Below, one piece after another: positions 55,070 through 63,830 of a DNA stretch of 64,000 nucleotides. The stretch comes from Bradyrhizobium sp. CSA112 (GTDB lineage: Bacteria; Pseudomonadota; Alphaproteobacteria; Rhizobiales; Xanthobacteraceae), in contig NZ_JAACFS010000033.1 in NCBI RefSeq assembly GCF_029051645.1, forward strand, positions 25,591 through 89,590. Reading direction: 5' to 3'. Each line of letters opens with the position of its first letter. Position 1 is the stretch's first letter. Below the pieces are notes generated by a model that saw only the letters and a list, made by a program, of their open reading frames with translations, searched no databases and was not told where the DNA came from. The position numbers were made by a program, and so were the translations under genes.

Positions 55070-55357
55070 ATGCGATATGCTTTGGTCATCGCGATGCTGC
55101 TTGGGTCGACGCTGCTTGTGCAGGCGGAGCCTATCGATCGTGACAAGTGGATCGCGCAGACTGGAAGAGCGAGCAAATCCTGCCTCGCTAAATTTCGGCA
55201 GAAATTCGGGGAAGACAAGGGCCACAATTACTCAGGCTGTGTGACAAATCAAACTAACAAAGCGATCGATGACTGCGTTGGCGGTAGTGAGTTTTCTAAC
55301 TGTGTTTTAGAAAAATCGTTGAGGGTATTGGAAGCCTGCGACCTATCGAGTTGCTGA
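55070..55357 (+). CDS. Small secreted Cys-rich protein
   Basis: The 95-residue protein starts with a signal peptide (MRYALVIAMLLGSTLLVQA) and has six Cys in the mature part, including GCVTNQTNKAIDDCVGGSEFSNC and CDLSSC. Probably periplasmic with disulfides. No family recognised. Confidence 0.6.
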   Translation: MRYALVIAMLLGSTLLVQAEPIDRDKWIAQTGRASKSCLAKFRQKFGEDKGHNYSGCVTNQTNKAIDDCVGGSEFSNCVLEKSLRVLEACDLSSC

Positions 55358-55393
55358 AAATACACGTCTCAGGTTGCCTTACCTAGTGCCGTG

Positions 55394-55618
55394 AAGGAGC
55401 CTCTCGCAACCAACGGCGGTCGCCTAAACCTCTTCGGTGTACCGCCCGTGCTCGTAGATGGCGAGAACTACCACGGGCTGCGCGAGCCCAATCCTCACGA
55501 GGCCTTCGGCAACGGCCCGCATCATTGCGCGGGCGCGCACTTGTCGCGGCGAACCGTTGGCGTCATCCCGCTGCCCATGCCGTCCGAGCGTTTCCCCAAC
55601 ATGACCTTGCCTGATCCC
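55394..55618 (+). pseudogene. Cytochrome P450 relic (haem-binding C-terminus)
   Basis: The frame contains EAFGNGPHHCAGAHLSRR, the FGxGxHxCxG haem-ligand loop of P450s, followed by FPNMTLPDP. Everything before it is gone, and the region after it fuses into MarR-module sequence. Bradyrhizobial symbiosis regions carry gibberellin-operon P450s, which may be the source. Confidence 0.75.
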
Positions 55619-55699
55619 GCAAATACTTCCCTTTTAGGACAACTATTTCGGATTGTGGTCAGCGTACACAATCAATCGCAATCGGATCGATCCCTGCGC

Positions 55700-55860
55700 C
55701 GGCATATGCGTATTGATCGATCTGATCTCCCACATGAATCGGCGGCCCACCTCCTGAGTCTCAGGAGACCTATCGCCGACCTGTCTTGCTGGGCTGGGCA
55801 AATCCGGCGGCATCGTATGTCAGGAGTTCCATCCTTCGTTGATTCCCTTAGCGCAGACCA
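55700..55860 (-). pseudogene. MarR regulator relic, 5' part
   Basis: The sequence matches the first ~50 codons of the MarR gene at 45575-45410 (its coding strand is -) and the leader in front. The rest of the gene has been deleted. A third copy lies at 62305-62510. Confidence 0.65.
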
Positions 55861-56149
55861 AAAATATTGACAATGCTGTCCGCGCGAACCAATTCACAGC
55901 GCGCTCAGATCGTCCGGCACTTCGGCGAACTTCCGGATCACCTTGGCGTCAGTGAAATCGCCGATGGCTGGGTTGCCGCAGCGGCTAAAAGCGAGGCGAC
56001 GAAGCCTGGCTTGCGCGAGAGCGCCTGGCTCGCATCACGGCGGCGTTCTGCAAAAAGCACCCGACGGCTTCACCGACCATTCCGTCGTCGGAATACGCGT
56101 GCGCCATGGCCGAAAACCTTTATCCGCCAGGTGCTGCGCGCGGCCTAGA
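55861..56149. other. Repeat-flanked intergenic region
   Basis: The first ~120 bases resemble 62535-62645 (both contain GACCTTGGCGTC- or GACGTCGGTGAAA-like runs after the MarR leader). No gene is recognised. It is part of the multi-copy MarR-linked module. Confidence 0.35.
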
Positions 56150-56270
56150 AGCCTGGACAACCGCCGCCGTCACGAGCTGCGCTTCCTGACCACCCCGCTC
56201 GGCCGACTGATCCGTGACATCCGCCGCCGGCCATTCAAAGATGCCTTCCAGACGCGCCAGCCTCGCAGAT
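56150..56270 (+). pseudogene. Transposase scrap
   Basis: HELRFLTTPLGRLIRDIRRR matches a conserved segment of a transposase family common in Bradyrhizobium. A weaker trace of the same segment (SAPRSAG-like) lies at 45605-45640, in front of copy 1 of the MarR repeat, suggesting that the module moved with an insertion sequence. Confidence 0.5.
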
Positions 56271-56280
56271 CCAAATCGGT

Positions 56281-56420
56281 GTGGTGAAATCCGTCGAAAA
56301 AGACACTCGAACGCGGAATTTAGGCATCAACCCGGGACCCCTTGCATTTATCAATATCGACATGTCGTTACTGTACAGAGTTAAACGTAACCCTCTTTCA
56401 CGAGCCGACTGTTGGGGGTC
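56281..56420. repeat. MarR-linked repeat, copy 2
   Basis: It matches copy 1 closely, including GTGGTGAAATCCGTCGAAA, ATCAATATCGACATGTCG and CGAGCCGACTGTTGG. Here a small frame begins within it (VKSVEKDTRTRNLGINPG) but is unlikely to be coding. Confidence 0.65.
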
Positions 56421-56475
56421 GGCAAGGTCAATAATGATGCGATCTCAGTTCGGCGAAACAGCATAAGAGCAGGAC

Positions 56476-56688
56476 ATGGCTGGGCATTTCTACCGACTCC
56501 GCATGGGCATCTATGCGGAGACGTTGTTTCGGCGCAGCAACCGCGTGAAGCGGGAAAGGATCTGGCTGCAGTACAACGTGATGCGGCTGGGAAGCGAACT
56601 AAGGCGGTCCGAGCACTGGTCCAGTGCGGCTGGCCAGCCAGGCCGGCATCGAAACGATGCAGCCGAAACCGTCGCCACGCTGACGTAA
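56476..56688 (+). CDS. Small hypothetical protein linked to the MarR repeat
   Basis: The 70-residue frame begins MAGHFYRLRMGIYAETLFRR and contains IWLQYNVMRLGSE. A close relative starts at 62830 (SHFYQVCMGAYGETLFR, IWLQYNLMRLGSE), each a similar distance from a copy of the repeat. No family is recognised. Conservation at the amino acid level across two loci suggests it was once a gene. Confidence 0.4.
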   Translation: MAGHFYRLRMGIYAETLFRRSNRVKRERIWLQYNVMRLGSELRRSEHWSSAAGQPGRHRNDAAETVATLT

Positions 56689-56897
56689 CCCTTGTGCTGG
56701 CAAGAATGGTCCGCCTCTCCATCCGATCCAATCTTGGGGCGACTTCAGCGCTGACTCCGGAAGCAAGCCTAAGCCCCATCGATCTTTCCCTGACGAATCC
56801 CATTTAGAGATCAAAGTCAGTGTCGCCTCCAGAGAAGCAATCCAGTTTCACCTCCAAAAGCGAAAATCTGCACTATCGCTAGACCAACGAGGCCATC

Positions 56898-57362
56898 ATG
56901 TCGGACGACAAGCCGGACGTGCGTATCCATATCGATCAGAAACCGCTTCACTCGCCGAACCCGACGACAGGCGTTGGCCTTTATGAACTCGGGCAGGTTC
57001 CCGAAGGTCAGGTGCTGTACAAGGGGGGCGAGGGTAACCAAGAAGACAGGTTAGTGCGAATCGACAGTCCAAAGATCGATCTCACACAAGACCAGCACTT
57101 CCATCGTGGTGAAGCCCCCGAAAAGCATTACGTCATTATCGTCAACACCGACCCCGTCGTCGTCGATCATGATGTCTTGACGTTCGATGAACTCGTGAAA
57201 ATCGCCTTTCCGGTTCCGCCGACCGGGCAAGACCCGGAATTCACGGTGAGCTTCGAACACGCAAAGAGTGTCCCGCATCACGGTGACCTTCCTCCAAACG
57301 GCACGGTTACCGTGAGAAAACATGGCACCATTTTCGATGTCGATCATACCAATCGATCGTAG
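56898..57362 (+). CDS. Multiubiquitin-domain protein
   Basis: The 154-residue protein contains two beta-grasp, ubiquitin-like repeats: about residues 7-70 (VRIHIDQKPLHSPNPTTG then KIDLTQDQHF) and about 75-150 (KHYVIIVNTDPVVVDHDVLTFDELVKIAF). Such multiubiquitin proteins occur in bacterial operons with E1-like enzymes. The C-terminus has no Gly-Gly and may need processing or acts differently. It overlaps the E1-like gene downstream, an operon of three. Confidence 0.75.
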   Translation: MSDDKPDVRIHIDQKPLHSPNPTTGVGLYELGQVPEGQVLYKGGEGNQEDRLVRIDSPKIDLTQDQHFHRGEAPEKHYVIIVNTDPVVVDHDVLTFDELVKIAFPVPPTGQDPEFTVSFEHAKSVPHHGDLPPNGTVTVRKHGTIFDVDHTNRS

Positions 57363-58518
57363 CTCCGATTTAGAACTGTTGCGCAGGGAGGGATATAACG
57401 TCCAGGTAACGGGCGCCGGCTACCTGGTCGTTCACGACGTCCCCTATGTCAACAGCAAGCGTGAAATCGCGGTCGGTGCGCTGGCATCGAACCTCGATCT
57501 TGCTGGCGACGTTACGGCTCAGCCGCAAGATCACACGGCCAAATTTATCGGCGAATATCCTTGCGACAGTAACGGTAAGCCGCTCGAAGTTCTGAAGCAT
57601 CAGAGCGGATCGTACGATGTTGGCCACGGGTTCGTCGCCCAACATTCCTTTTCCCGAAAGCCGGCGCGCGGGCACTATGAAAATTACCATGAAAAGATGA
57701 CGGCCTATGTCGCGCTCCTCGGTAAGCACGTTGCTGCCATAGACCCTTTGGTCACAGCGAAAACTCACAAGGTCATTGAGCCTGAGGACGACAACTTACC
57801 ATTCAATTACCTCGATACTGCGTCCGCAAGAGCGGAAATCAACACAATTACCGCGAGGCTTGCGGAGGATGCGATCGCAATCGTCGGGGTTGGCGGAACC
57901 GGATCGTACGTGCTCGATATGGTCGCCAAGACTCCCGTCGAGCAGATCCATATTTTTGATGCCGACCGCTTCTTGACACACAATGCTTTCCGGGCGCCAG
58001 GCGCACCCGAAATCGAAGATTTGCGAGCGCAGCCGCTCAAGGTGGAATACTTCGCGTCGATTTACGCCCGTATGCATCGTGGAATTATTCCACATCCCAT
58101 CCATATCGATGCGACCAACGCGGATAAGCTAGGCAGCATGTCCTTTGTCTTCCTTTGCATGGAAGGAGGAGCTGCGAAGCGCGCGGTCGTGGACAAGCTG
58201 GAAGCGCTCGGGACGCCGTTCGCGGACGTCGGAATAGGCTTGTATGCCAAGCGAAATTCAATTGGCGGTATGCTCCGCAGCATCCTTAGCTTACCCGACG
58301 CCCGAGAACGCGCGCGGTCTCGCATATCGTTCGCCACGGACGACGCAAATAATGAGTACGACAAGAATATCCAAGTTGCCGATCTCAATGCACTTAACGC
58401 GTGTTTGGCTGTAATCGCTTGGAAGAAGCTGCGTGGCTTTTATTTCAACTTGGGTAAGGAGCGTTTTGTCTCTTATACAATTGCAAATAGCCTTCTCGCG
58501 AAGGGTGATTCCATATGA
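57337..58518 (+). CDS. E1-like ThiF-family adenylyltransferase with N-terminal E2-like domain
   Basis: The ~393-residue protein has an N-terminal E2-like region (DUF6791; PARGHYENYHEKMTAYVALL) and a ThiF-type Rossmann domain with IAIVGVGGTGSYVLDMVAK (ATP loop), HIFDADRFLTHNAFR (Asp and Arg) and a candidate catalytic Cys in SFVFLCMEGGA. This domain adenylates the C-terminus of ubiquitin-like proteins. It overlaps both neighbours (57362 upstream; ATGA at 58515). The start could also be ATG 57322. Confidence 0.8.
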   Translation: MSIIPIDRSSDLELLRREGYNVQVTGAGYLVVHDVPYVNSKREIAVGALASNLDLAGDVTAQPQDHTAKFIGEYPCDSNGKPLEVLKHQSGSYDVGHGFVAQHSFSRKPARGHYENYHEKMTAYVALLGKHVAAIDPLVTAKTHKVIEPEDDNLPFNYLDTASARAEINTITARLAEDAIAIVGVGGTGSYVLDMVAKTPVEQIHIFDADRFLTHNAFRAPGAPEIEDLRAQPLKVEYFASIYARMHRGIIPHPIHIDATNADKLGSMSFVFLCMEGGAAKRAVVDKLEALGTPFADVGIGLYAKRNSIGGMLRSILSLPDARERARSRISFATDDANNEYDKNIQVADLNALNACLAVIAWKKLRGFYFNLGKERFVSYTIANSLLAKGDSI

Positions 58519-58943
58519 ACAGGATCGATGCCATCCGGCCCGAGCTCGTCGAGCGCATACCCAAAGTTCTCGACAACGGAGTTATTTACATCTCCCTCAA
58601 GTTCCGCACGGCGGCGCATAACTGCTGTTGCGGATGTGGCACTAAGATCGTGACACCGCTCAGGCCCGGCCGGTGGCGGCTAGAAACTGAGGACGGGGCC
58701 GTAAGCCTAACTCCGTCCATCGGCAATTGGAGCGCGGGCTGCCAGTCGCACTATTGGATCAGGGACAATCGCATAGAATGGGCGCCCGCGTTTACCCCGA
58801 AGCAGATCGCGGCCAACCGGGCCAGCGACCAGCGCGCGCGCCAGCAGGCTCATACCGAACGCTACAGGAGAGAACGAGGCTTCTGGGGACGTCTTTGGGA
58901 CGCAATCAAAGGTCTGTGGCAAGCGTTTATGAACTGGTTCTGA
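58515..58943 (+). CDS. DUF6527-family protein
   Basis: The 142-residue protein has a Cys cluster (HNCCCGCGTKI) and SAGCQSHYWIRDNRIEW, a likely metal-binding core, and a basic C-terminus (RARQQAHTERYRRERGFWGRLW). DUF6527 proteins regularly accompany multiubiquitin and E1-like genes. It overlaps the E1-like gene by four bases and is the last gene of this operon. No JAB-type peptidase gene is adjacent. Confidence 0.75.
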   Translation: MNRIDAIRPELVERIPKVLDNGVIYISLKFRTAAHNCCCGCGTKIVTPLRPGRWRLETEDGAVSLTPSIGNWSAGCQSHYWIRDNRIEWAPAFTPKQIAANRASDQRARQQAHTERYRRERGFWGRLWDAIKGLWQAFMNWF

Positions 58944-59001
58944 TGTCATTCGACGAGTACGCTCCGCGTGCACGCGCGAACAACATCATGTTGTCACTCA
59001 G

Positions 59002-59349
59002 GTGAATTTCCAGGTCACAGTCCTGAAGATCCTGCTGAGCTATCCGGAAGGCTTCGCAAGGATGGCGGAGCTTAAGCGCGACATGGCCATTTTAGCGACG
59101 AGCGGTCGGGACTGGGCCGAGCGCACCAAGAGCTTGGCCGCCCGTGTGCCGAACCTCGACATCTTTTCGCAAGAACTCGTTGAGCGCATGAACGGTGGCT
59201 GGCGCATCACCGAAAAGGGACGTGCCTTCCTCAATTTCATGGAAACGCGCCCGATGGCTGCGGAGGTGCCGGTAGAGACGGAGGTGGCCGCTCCCGAGCA
59301 ACCGAAGCCGATGAAGCGCAATTGCCTCCCGTCGAAGCAGGCCGGCTGA
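59002..59349 (+). CDS. Small winged-helix-like hypothetical protein
   Basis: The 115-residue protein starts with GTG and reads VLKILLSYPEGFARMAELKRDMAIL and GWRITEKGRAFLNFMETRP, a winged-helix pattern common in small Bradyrhizobium proteins. The last 30 residues are Pro-rich and acidic. It follows the ubiquitin-like operon by 58 bases but is probably independent. Confidence 0.5.
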   Translation: MNFQVTVLKILLSYPEGFARMAELKRDMAILATSGRDWAERTKSLAARVPNLDIFSQELVERMNGGWRITEKGRAFLNFMETRPMAAEVPVETEVAAPEQPKPMKRNCLPSKQAG

Positions 59350-59890
59350 CGGCATGAACGTCAGCACCTACCTCGTGCGGCCGGCAAGCGAAGACGCGCA
59401 ACCAGGTCTTGCCCTGCGCTCTTCGCTCGCAGTTTCGGATGGACGCGCCCCACCTCGGCCTTTGGCTCGCAGGTGAGGGAACGCGAAGATGTCCCCGCTA
59501 GGTCGAAGGGCCGAACTACCCATCTTCGCTGTCTACACGGCTTGCCGCACGCGAGCGGTTTCTTCATCATTCCCACCCTGAAAGGGATCGAACTCACCTC
59601 TGTCTACCTCGCCGGCCTGGGGTCGATGCGGTCAGCCGTAGATCGCCTCCCTGCTGTTCGGCGCGCATGCGCCAATCTTCGAGGACAAGGCGCGCGGTCG
59701 TGAGACCGCTGGGCATGACAGAGTGAGAGGAGCGCCCAACTTCGCCGTCACGGGTTCATAGTCGCGAGAGAGGCTCGCGACAGCCGTCGCGGAGAATCGC
59801 CTTCACTTGTCGGTTTCTGCTGTCCCGATTTTTTTGTTCAATCGGCTGCACAAGCTTGATCAGTGACATAAGGGATTTTGTCGCGAAAGC
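59350..59890. other. Intergenic region before the Fic gene
   Basis: No recognised gene. Short frames exist on both strands without domains or start signals. The right end holds the 3' end of the leftward fic gene; no clear terminator hairpin was seen. Confidence 0.3.
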
Positions 59891-61453
59891 TTACGGGGCG
59901 TGATTTTGCTCGTTTGAGCGATCTTCAAATCCTTCGAATGCATCCCGGACAACGGCCTCGATGCTGGCATCGTCCGTTAGCTTCTCGAATTCGCGCTCCC
60001 TTCTTTTCTTGGAAAGCACGCCCTTGTTCTGCCGGATGAACAGAAGCAGGTCGTCTGCAAGGCGATCCGGCATTTCAACCGTGTCCATGATTTTGCGGCG
60101 GGCTTCGTCGTGACGGCGCAGATAATCGATTTCGTGCGGCAGATCGTGCTCCACCGTTCTCTTGACGCACTGATACAAAAATTCCGCTTCGTCGGTGCAA
60201 TCGAAATAGCAGTAGAGGTCGGCGGTATCGTTCAGCACTTCGACATTCCTGTCCGATGTCGGTTTCCAGTCGATAAACTCCATCAAGGGCCCGGAATGGG
60301 ACTGCAGGGTAGTGCGGTAGTCATCAATCCGGTCGAGCATGACGGACGACACCGGAAACACCATGCCTGGCGGCGTGAATTTCCGCTCCGCCAGAACATG
60401 GTGGATGAGGCAGCGATGCAGGCGTCCGTTGCCGTCCTGAAGCGGATGGACATAGACGAACCCGAAAGCTGTGCTTGCCGCTTGTAGAACGGCATCAATC
60501 CCGTCATCGCGCATACGCGCGTTAGCGTCGATCAGGCCTTTCATGAGGCTGGTCAGGTCGTCGGGTCTGGCGCCGATGAACTCAGGCAGCGGATTGTTCT
60601 CATGGTCTTGCTCACCCAGAAAAACGCCATCTGGCCGAAGGCCTGGATGAATGAGCCGGGTGTCTTCGATGAGGACGCTATGTAGCCGCACGATCTCTTC
60701 AAGGGTCAGAGCATGCTTGCCTGCCTGCACGACAGCGCGTCCCCACCGCTCCAGCCGGTTCCTGGGCGGGCGTTCGCCTTCGATCTCGAAGCTTGCGCGG
60801 CTATCGGCGAGCAACAGAAAACTCGCGGCGCGGGAGACCACATGGCCGCCGGTACGCCCGACGGTCTCGCGGGCCTTTTCCGCAAGACCACTCTCTGTGA
60901 GAGCAACGAGCGCGGAAGTCCTTCGGATGACTGGGCTGAAATCTTTCGTTCCGAGCAGATTGTTGCGAACGCGGTGCCGTTTTGACAGCTTGGGCTTGCC
61001 TGTGAAATAAGCCTTCGGGTCGAACAAATCGACAGCTGCGACGTTCGGGGTATCCGGAATGTCGAGCGTCTCGCCAGTTAGCATTTCGTAGAGGAACCAG
61101 ACCCGGCGCGCGGGCACACCGGTTGGTGCCGCTGTGACGAAGTCACGGATTTCTGCCTTCGGGACCGCCTTGAACACGCGCTTGAGCACGAGGAGATCGA
61201 GGTCTTCGTGGCGCAGGGCAAAGGTGAGGTGATCTGCAAAATTGTCGCCGGGCCAATATCTCTTGTCGAACAGCCGCCAGTCGTCTTCATCCCGGTGGCT
61301 GCCACGGATATGCTTTTCCGACACGGCGCTAGGCCGACGGACGGGTGCCGCAACCGATAGTATCTGGACCAATGCTGACAGCCCGACGAGTTGGGTCTCG
61401 GTAGGCAGCGCCTTGCCTTGGAAAGCCTTTGTCTCCGCAAAGTTCAGCCGCAT
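59891..61453 (-). CDS. Fic-domain protein
   Basis: The 520-residue protein carries the Fic motif HPLQDGNGRLHR (H-P-F/L-x-D/Q-G-N-G-R), a catalytic loop for AMP transfer to Ser, Thr or Tyr, at about residue 340. An upstream SRASFEIEGE matches the class II inhibitory helix motif (S/T-x3-E-G/N), which keeps Fic inactive. The N-terminal ~190 residues and C-terminal ~130 residues have no recognised fold. No separate antitoxin gene is adjacent. Intact. Confidence 0.85.
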   Translation of the reverse strand: MRLNFAETKAFQGKALPTETQLVGLSALVQILSVAAPVRRPSAVSEKHIRGSHRDEDDWRLFDKRYWPGDNFADHLTFALRHEDLDLLVLKRVFKAVPKAEIRDFVTAAPTGVPARRVWFLYEMLTGETLDIPDTPNVAAVDLFDPKAYFTGKPKLSKRHRVRNNLLGTKDFSPVIRRTSALVALTESGLAEKARETVGRTGGHVVSRAASFLLLADSRASFEIEGERPPRNRLERWGRAVVQAGKHALTLEEIVRLHSVLIEDTRLIHPGLRPDGVFLGEQDHENNPLPEFIGARPDDLTSLMKGLIDANARMRDDGIDAVLQAASTAFGFVYVHPLQDGNGRLHRCLIHHVLAERKFTPPGMVFPVSSVMLDRIDDYRTTLQSHSGPLMEFIDWKPTSDRNVEVLNDTADLYCYFDCTDEAEFLYQCVKRTVEHDLPHEIDYLRRHDEARRKIMDTVEMPDRLADDLLLFIRQNKGVLSKKRREREFEKLTDDASIEAVVRDAFEGFEDRSNEQNHAP

Positions 61454-61650
61454 GGTCGAAAATCCATATGGAACGTCGAATTTTGCCGCTAAAATAGTAA
61501 CATTGTCGAAAACAACTTACCGGCTCTCGGGTCGAAAATAAACCCAATTTGTCATTTTCCGGCTCAAAGTGATCCGAAATGTCGAAAATCGGGCTAATTG
61601 GCAATAATTTGCCAAAAAGAGGCTTCGTGAGCGAGGGCTGGATATCCCTG
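61454..61650. promoter_or_regulatory. Fic upstream region with GTCGAAAA repeats
   Basis: GTCGAAAA occurs at 61455-61462, 61505-61512, 61531-61538 and 61581-61588, with a variant at 61475 (GTCGAATT). Spacings are 50, 26 and 50 bases, close to whole helical turns for the two 50-base steps. This may be an operator array. Confidence 0.4.
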
Positions 61651-62304
61651 CTTTCACTCCCGGCTAGCAATGGATCCGCCTCGAACTTGGCCCTTCTTGC
61701 TAAGCCTCTCTGAGCAAAAAAGGCGGCCATCCTCAAACTGGCTGCACACCCCTAACATCGATGCAACAATTCACGGCCAGCCAAATACCGGCCATGAGCC
61801 CTCGGCCTCGTTCTCGACGGTGAAGTGAAAATCCCTCAGGCGGCTCGTTTCAAGCATCCTCAGCGTGTCCGAAAACTCGCCGCGCGTGAGGGCTGAGAGA
61901 CGGAAGATGCTCCCTCTTAAAGAGATGGCCCGCGTCCGGAAATTCCGTCACGGCAAACCAATCCGATCGCTTACTTGGCGGCTACGTTTCGAGTCCAACG
62001 AAACTCGCTTCCGCAAACGCACTTCTCTGTGCCGGTATCTGTTCGGTGCTTCCAACAGTCGCCAAAACTTGATCGTACAAAACGGACACACAATCTCATC
62101 ACGGCCATATGTGTTCGGGTAGTCGTCTGAGAGGTCGTACTGCTCTTTCCCTATCGGTTGTTCGAGGTCATACGGTCTTGGTGCGAGCTTTTCTTTACGA
62201 GTTCCTCAATCCACTCTGCGCCAAGTTCTCGGAACTCTGCTTCGGCGAATGACGAAATCAGTATCATCTCGTCTTGACCTACGACGCGGACGTAGTTCGG
62301 CCCC
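61651..62304. other. Degenerate region
   Basis: Only short frames without recognised domains. A reverse-strand fragment (62151-62342) reads RVVGQDEMILISSFAEAEFRELG and looks protein-like but has no relative that I recognise. The right end enters the MarR relic. Confidence 0.3.
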
Positions 62305-62510
62305 ATCGGGCATCCATTGTGGCCCAGTAATCCCAAGTACATTGGCCTGGAATTGGCGAAGTTCCTCCAGACCCAAATTGATCGATCTGATTTCTCATTA
62401 CGAATCGTCGGATCACCTCCTGAATCTCAGCAGCGCCACTGCCGACCTGTCTTGCTGCGCTGGGCAAATCCGGCGGCATCGATGTCAGGAGTTCCATCCT
62501 TGGTTCGTTT
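62305..62510 (-). pseudogene. MarR regulator relic
   Basis: The coding strand begins MELLTSMPPDLPSAARQVGSG and continues EIQEVIRRFV, matching the N-terminus of the MarR gene at 45042-45575. After a frameshift the PGQCTWDYWATMDAR-like part follows, and the winged helix is missing. Confidence 0.75.
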
Positions 62511-62660
62511 TCCCCTTAGCGCAGATTAAAAATGGGGACAATGCGGGTCACCCGAACGCAATGAGCGCGCGGACCGTTGGGCACTTCGCCAAACTCGCGA
62601 TCACCTTGACGTCGGTGAAACCGATCGCTGGGTCGAAGCCAACACAAGTGCATAATCGGC

Positions 62661-62785
62661 GTGGTGAAATCCGTCGAAAATGACGCTCGAAAGCGGAATC
62701 TAAGCGTCGATGGGGCACGCGTTGCATTAAACAATATCGACAGATCGTTACTATCGAGCGTTTAGCATGGCCCTCTTCACGACCG
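62661..62785. repeat. MarR-linked repeat, copy 3
   Basis: It begins GTGGTGAAATCCGTCGAAA and keeps CAATATCGACA with one change in the palindrome (CGACAGATCG for CGACATGTCG). The third copy of the upstream module. Confidence 0.6.
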
Positions 62786-62829
62786 GGTTAAGCCCATCTC
62801 AATTCGGTGAAACAGTACAGGAGCCGTAC

Positions 62830-63024
62830 ATGGCTAGCCATTTCTACCAAGTTTGCATGGGTGCGTATGGGGAGACGTTGTTTCGGTCCAGCAAGCGCGA
62901 CGCGCGGCAAGCGATCTGGTTACAGTACAACCTGATGCGGCTTGGGAGCGAAGCGTGCGGTCCAAGCACAGTTTCCACTGGGAGCGCACGCCGGCCTACT
63001 GGGCCGCTTCTGCCATTAATTTGA
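62830..63024 (+). pseudogene. Relic of the small protein linked to the MarR repeat
   Basis: The frame reads MASHFYQVCMGAYGETLFRSSKR and IWLQYNLMRLGSEACG, like 56476-56688, then diverges. Its end is irregular and no domain is known. It may be a degenerate copy. Confidence 0.4.
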
Positions 63025-63399
63025 AGCCGTAGAGCCGACCACCGGTTATCGCCGACGCTCAAAGCGTCTCCATTCTCGCTTCGTCCCCAACGGGGATTGA
63101 ATTGATCGCACCCAAGGAACATCTGCGCAACCCAATCGGCGCACATAGCGCCTGGATGCCTGAGTGCGGGAAAGAAGCAGCCCAGCCCAAGGGTGGCGTG
63201 GCTCAGAGCCAAAGAGTTTGCGCGAGTGCAATTTCTGGTTTAGGAGCCCGCTTGATTACCTGGATGAAGAGTAATTGTCTGTGCGTTCTGGACTTATATT
63301 TTTGATCTTTGTGGTGGGGCTAATAGCACTGCTGTATTTGCCCGAGCCTGAGAACGACGACACTGTTTTAGTTTGTTCCGTCGCGTGTCCCAATTAGGA
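63025..63399. other. Intergenic region
   Basis: No gene supported. A 67-codon frame at 63102 has no recognised features. Confidence 0.3.
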
Positions 63400-63830
63400 C
63401 AATGCCACAATTTCAGATGCCGGCCCGTCCATCGCACATTCCCAGCTACTCTTGGGAACGTTACCTACGTAAAAGTCGATGCTCCCGTCCTTAAGCCGCG
63501 CCTGGACGGTCTGATACGTGAGGCCTTCGACAATATGCAGATTGACACCAGGGTATCGTTTGCGGAAAGCACTGAGCATGCGCGGCAGCATCGCGACGTG
63601 AGGCTCCGTGGAAAGACAGGCCACGACGCTTCCATCGACGCCCCCCGGTGCTGCTGGATTTCCTCGCGGGCGCGGCCCAATTCACTTGCGGCGATGCGGG
63701 CGGCGCAGGAAGATCTTGCCCATAGGCGTAAGTACTGTGCCGCGCTTGCGTCGCTCGAAAAGGGCGGCGCCGAGTTCGTGCTCATGGTTCGTGTGAGCAT
63801 CCGCCAACTAGTCTTACTGCGTCATAAATT
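63400..63830 (-). pseudogene. LysR-type regulator relic
   Basis: The reverse strand reads RIAASELGRAREEIQQHRG in one frame and ACLSTEPHVAMLPRMLSAFRKRYPGVNLHIVEG, KDGSIDFYVGNV in another, the hinge and the start of the effector domain of a LysR regulator. The DNA-binding domain is largely missing and a frameshift splits the remainder. Confidence 0.75.
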
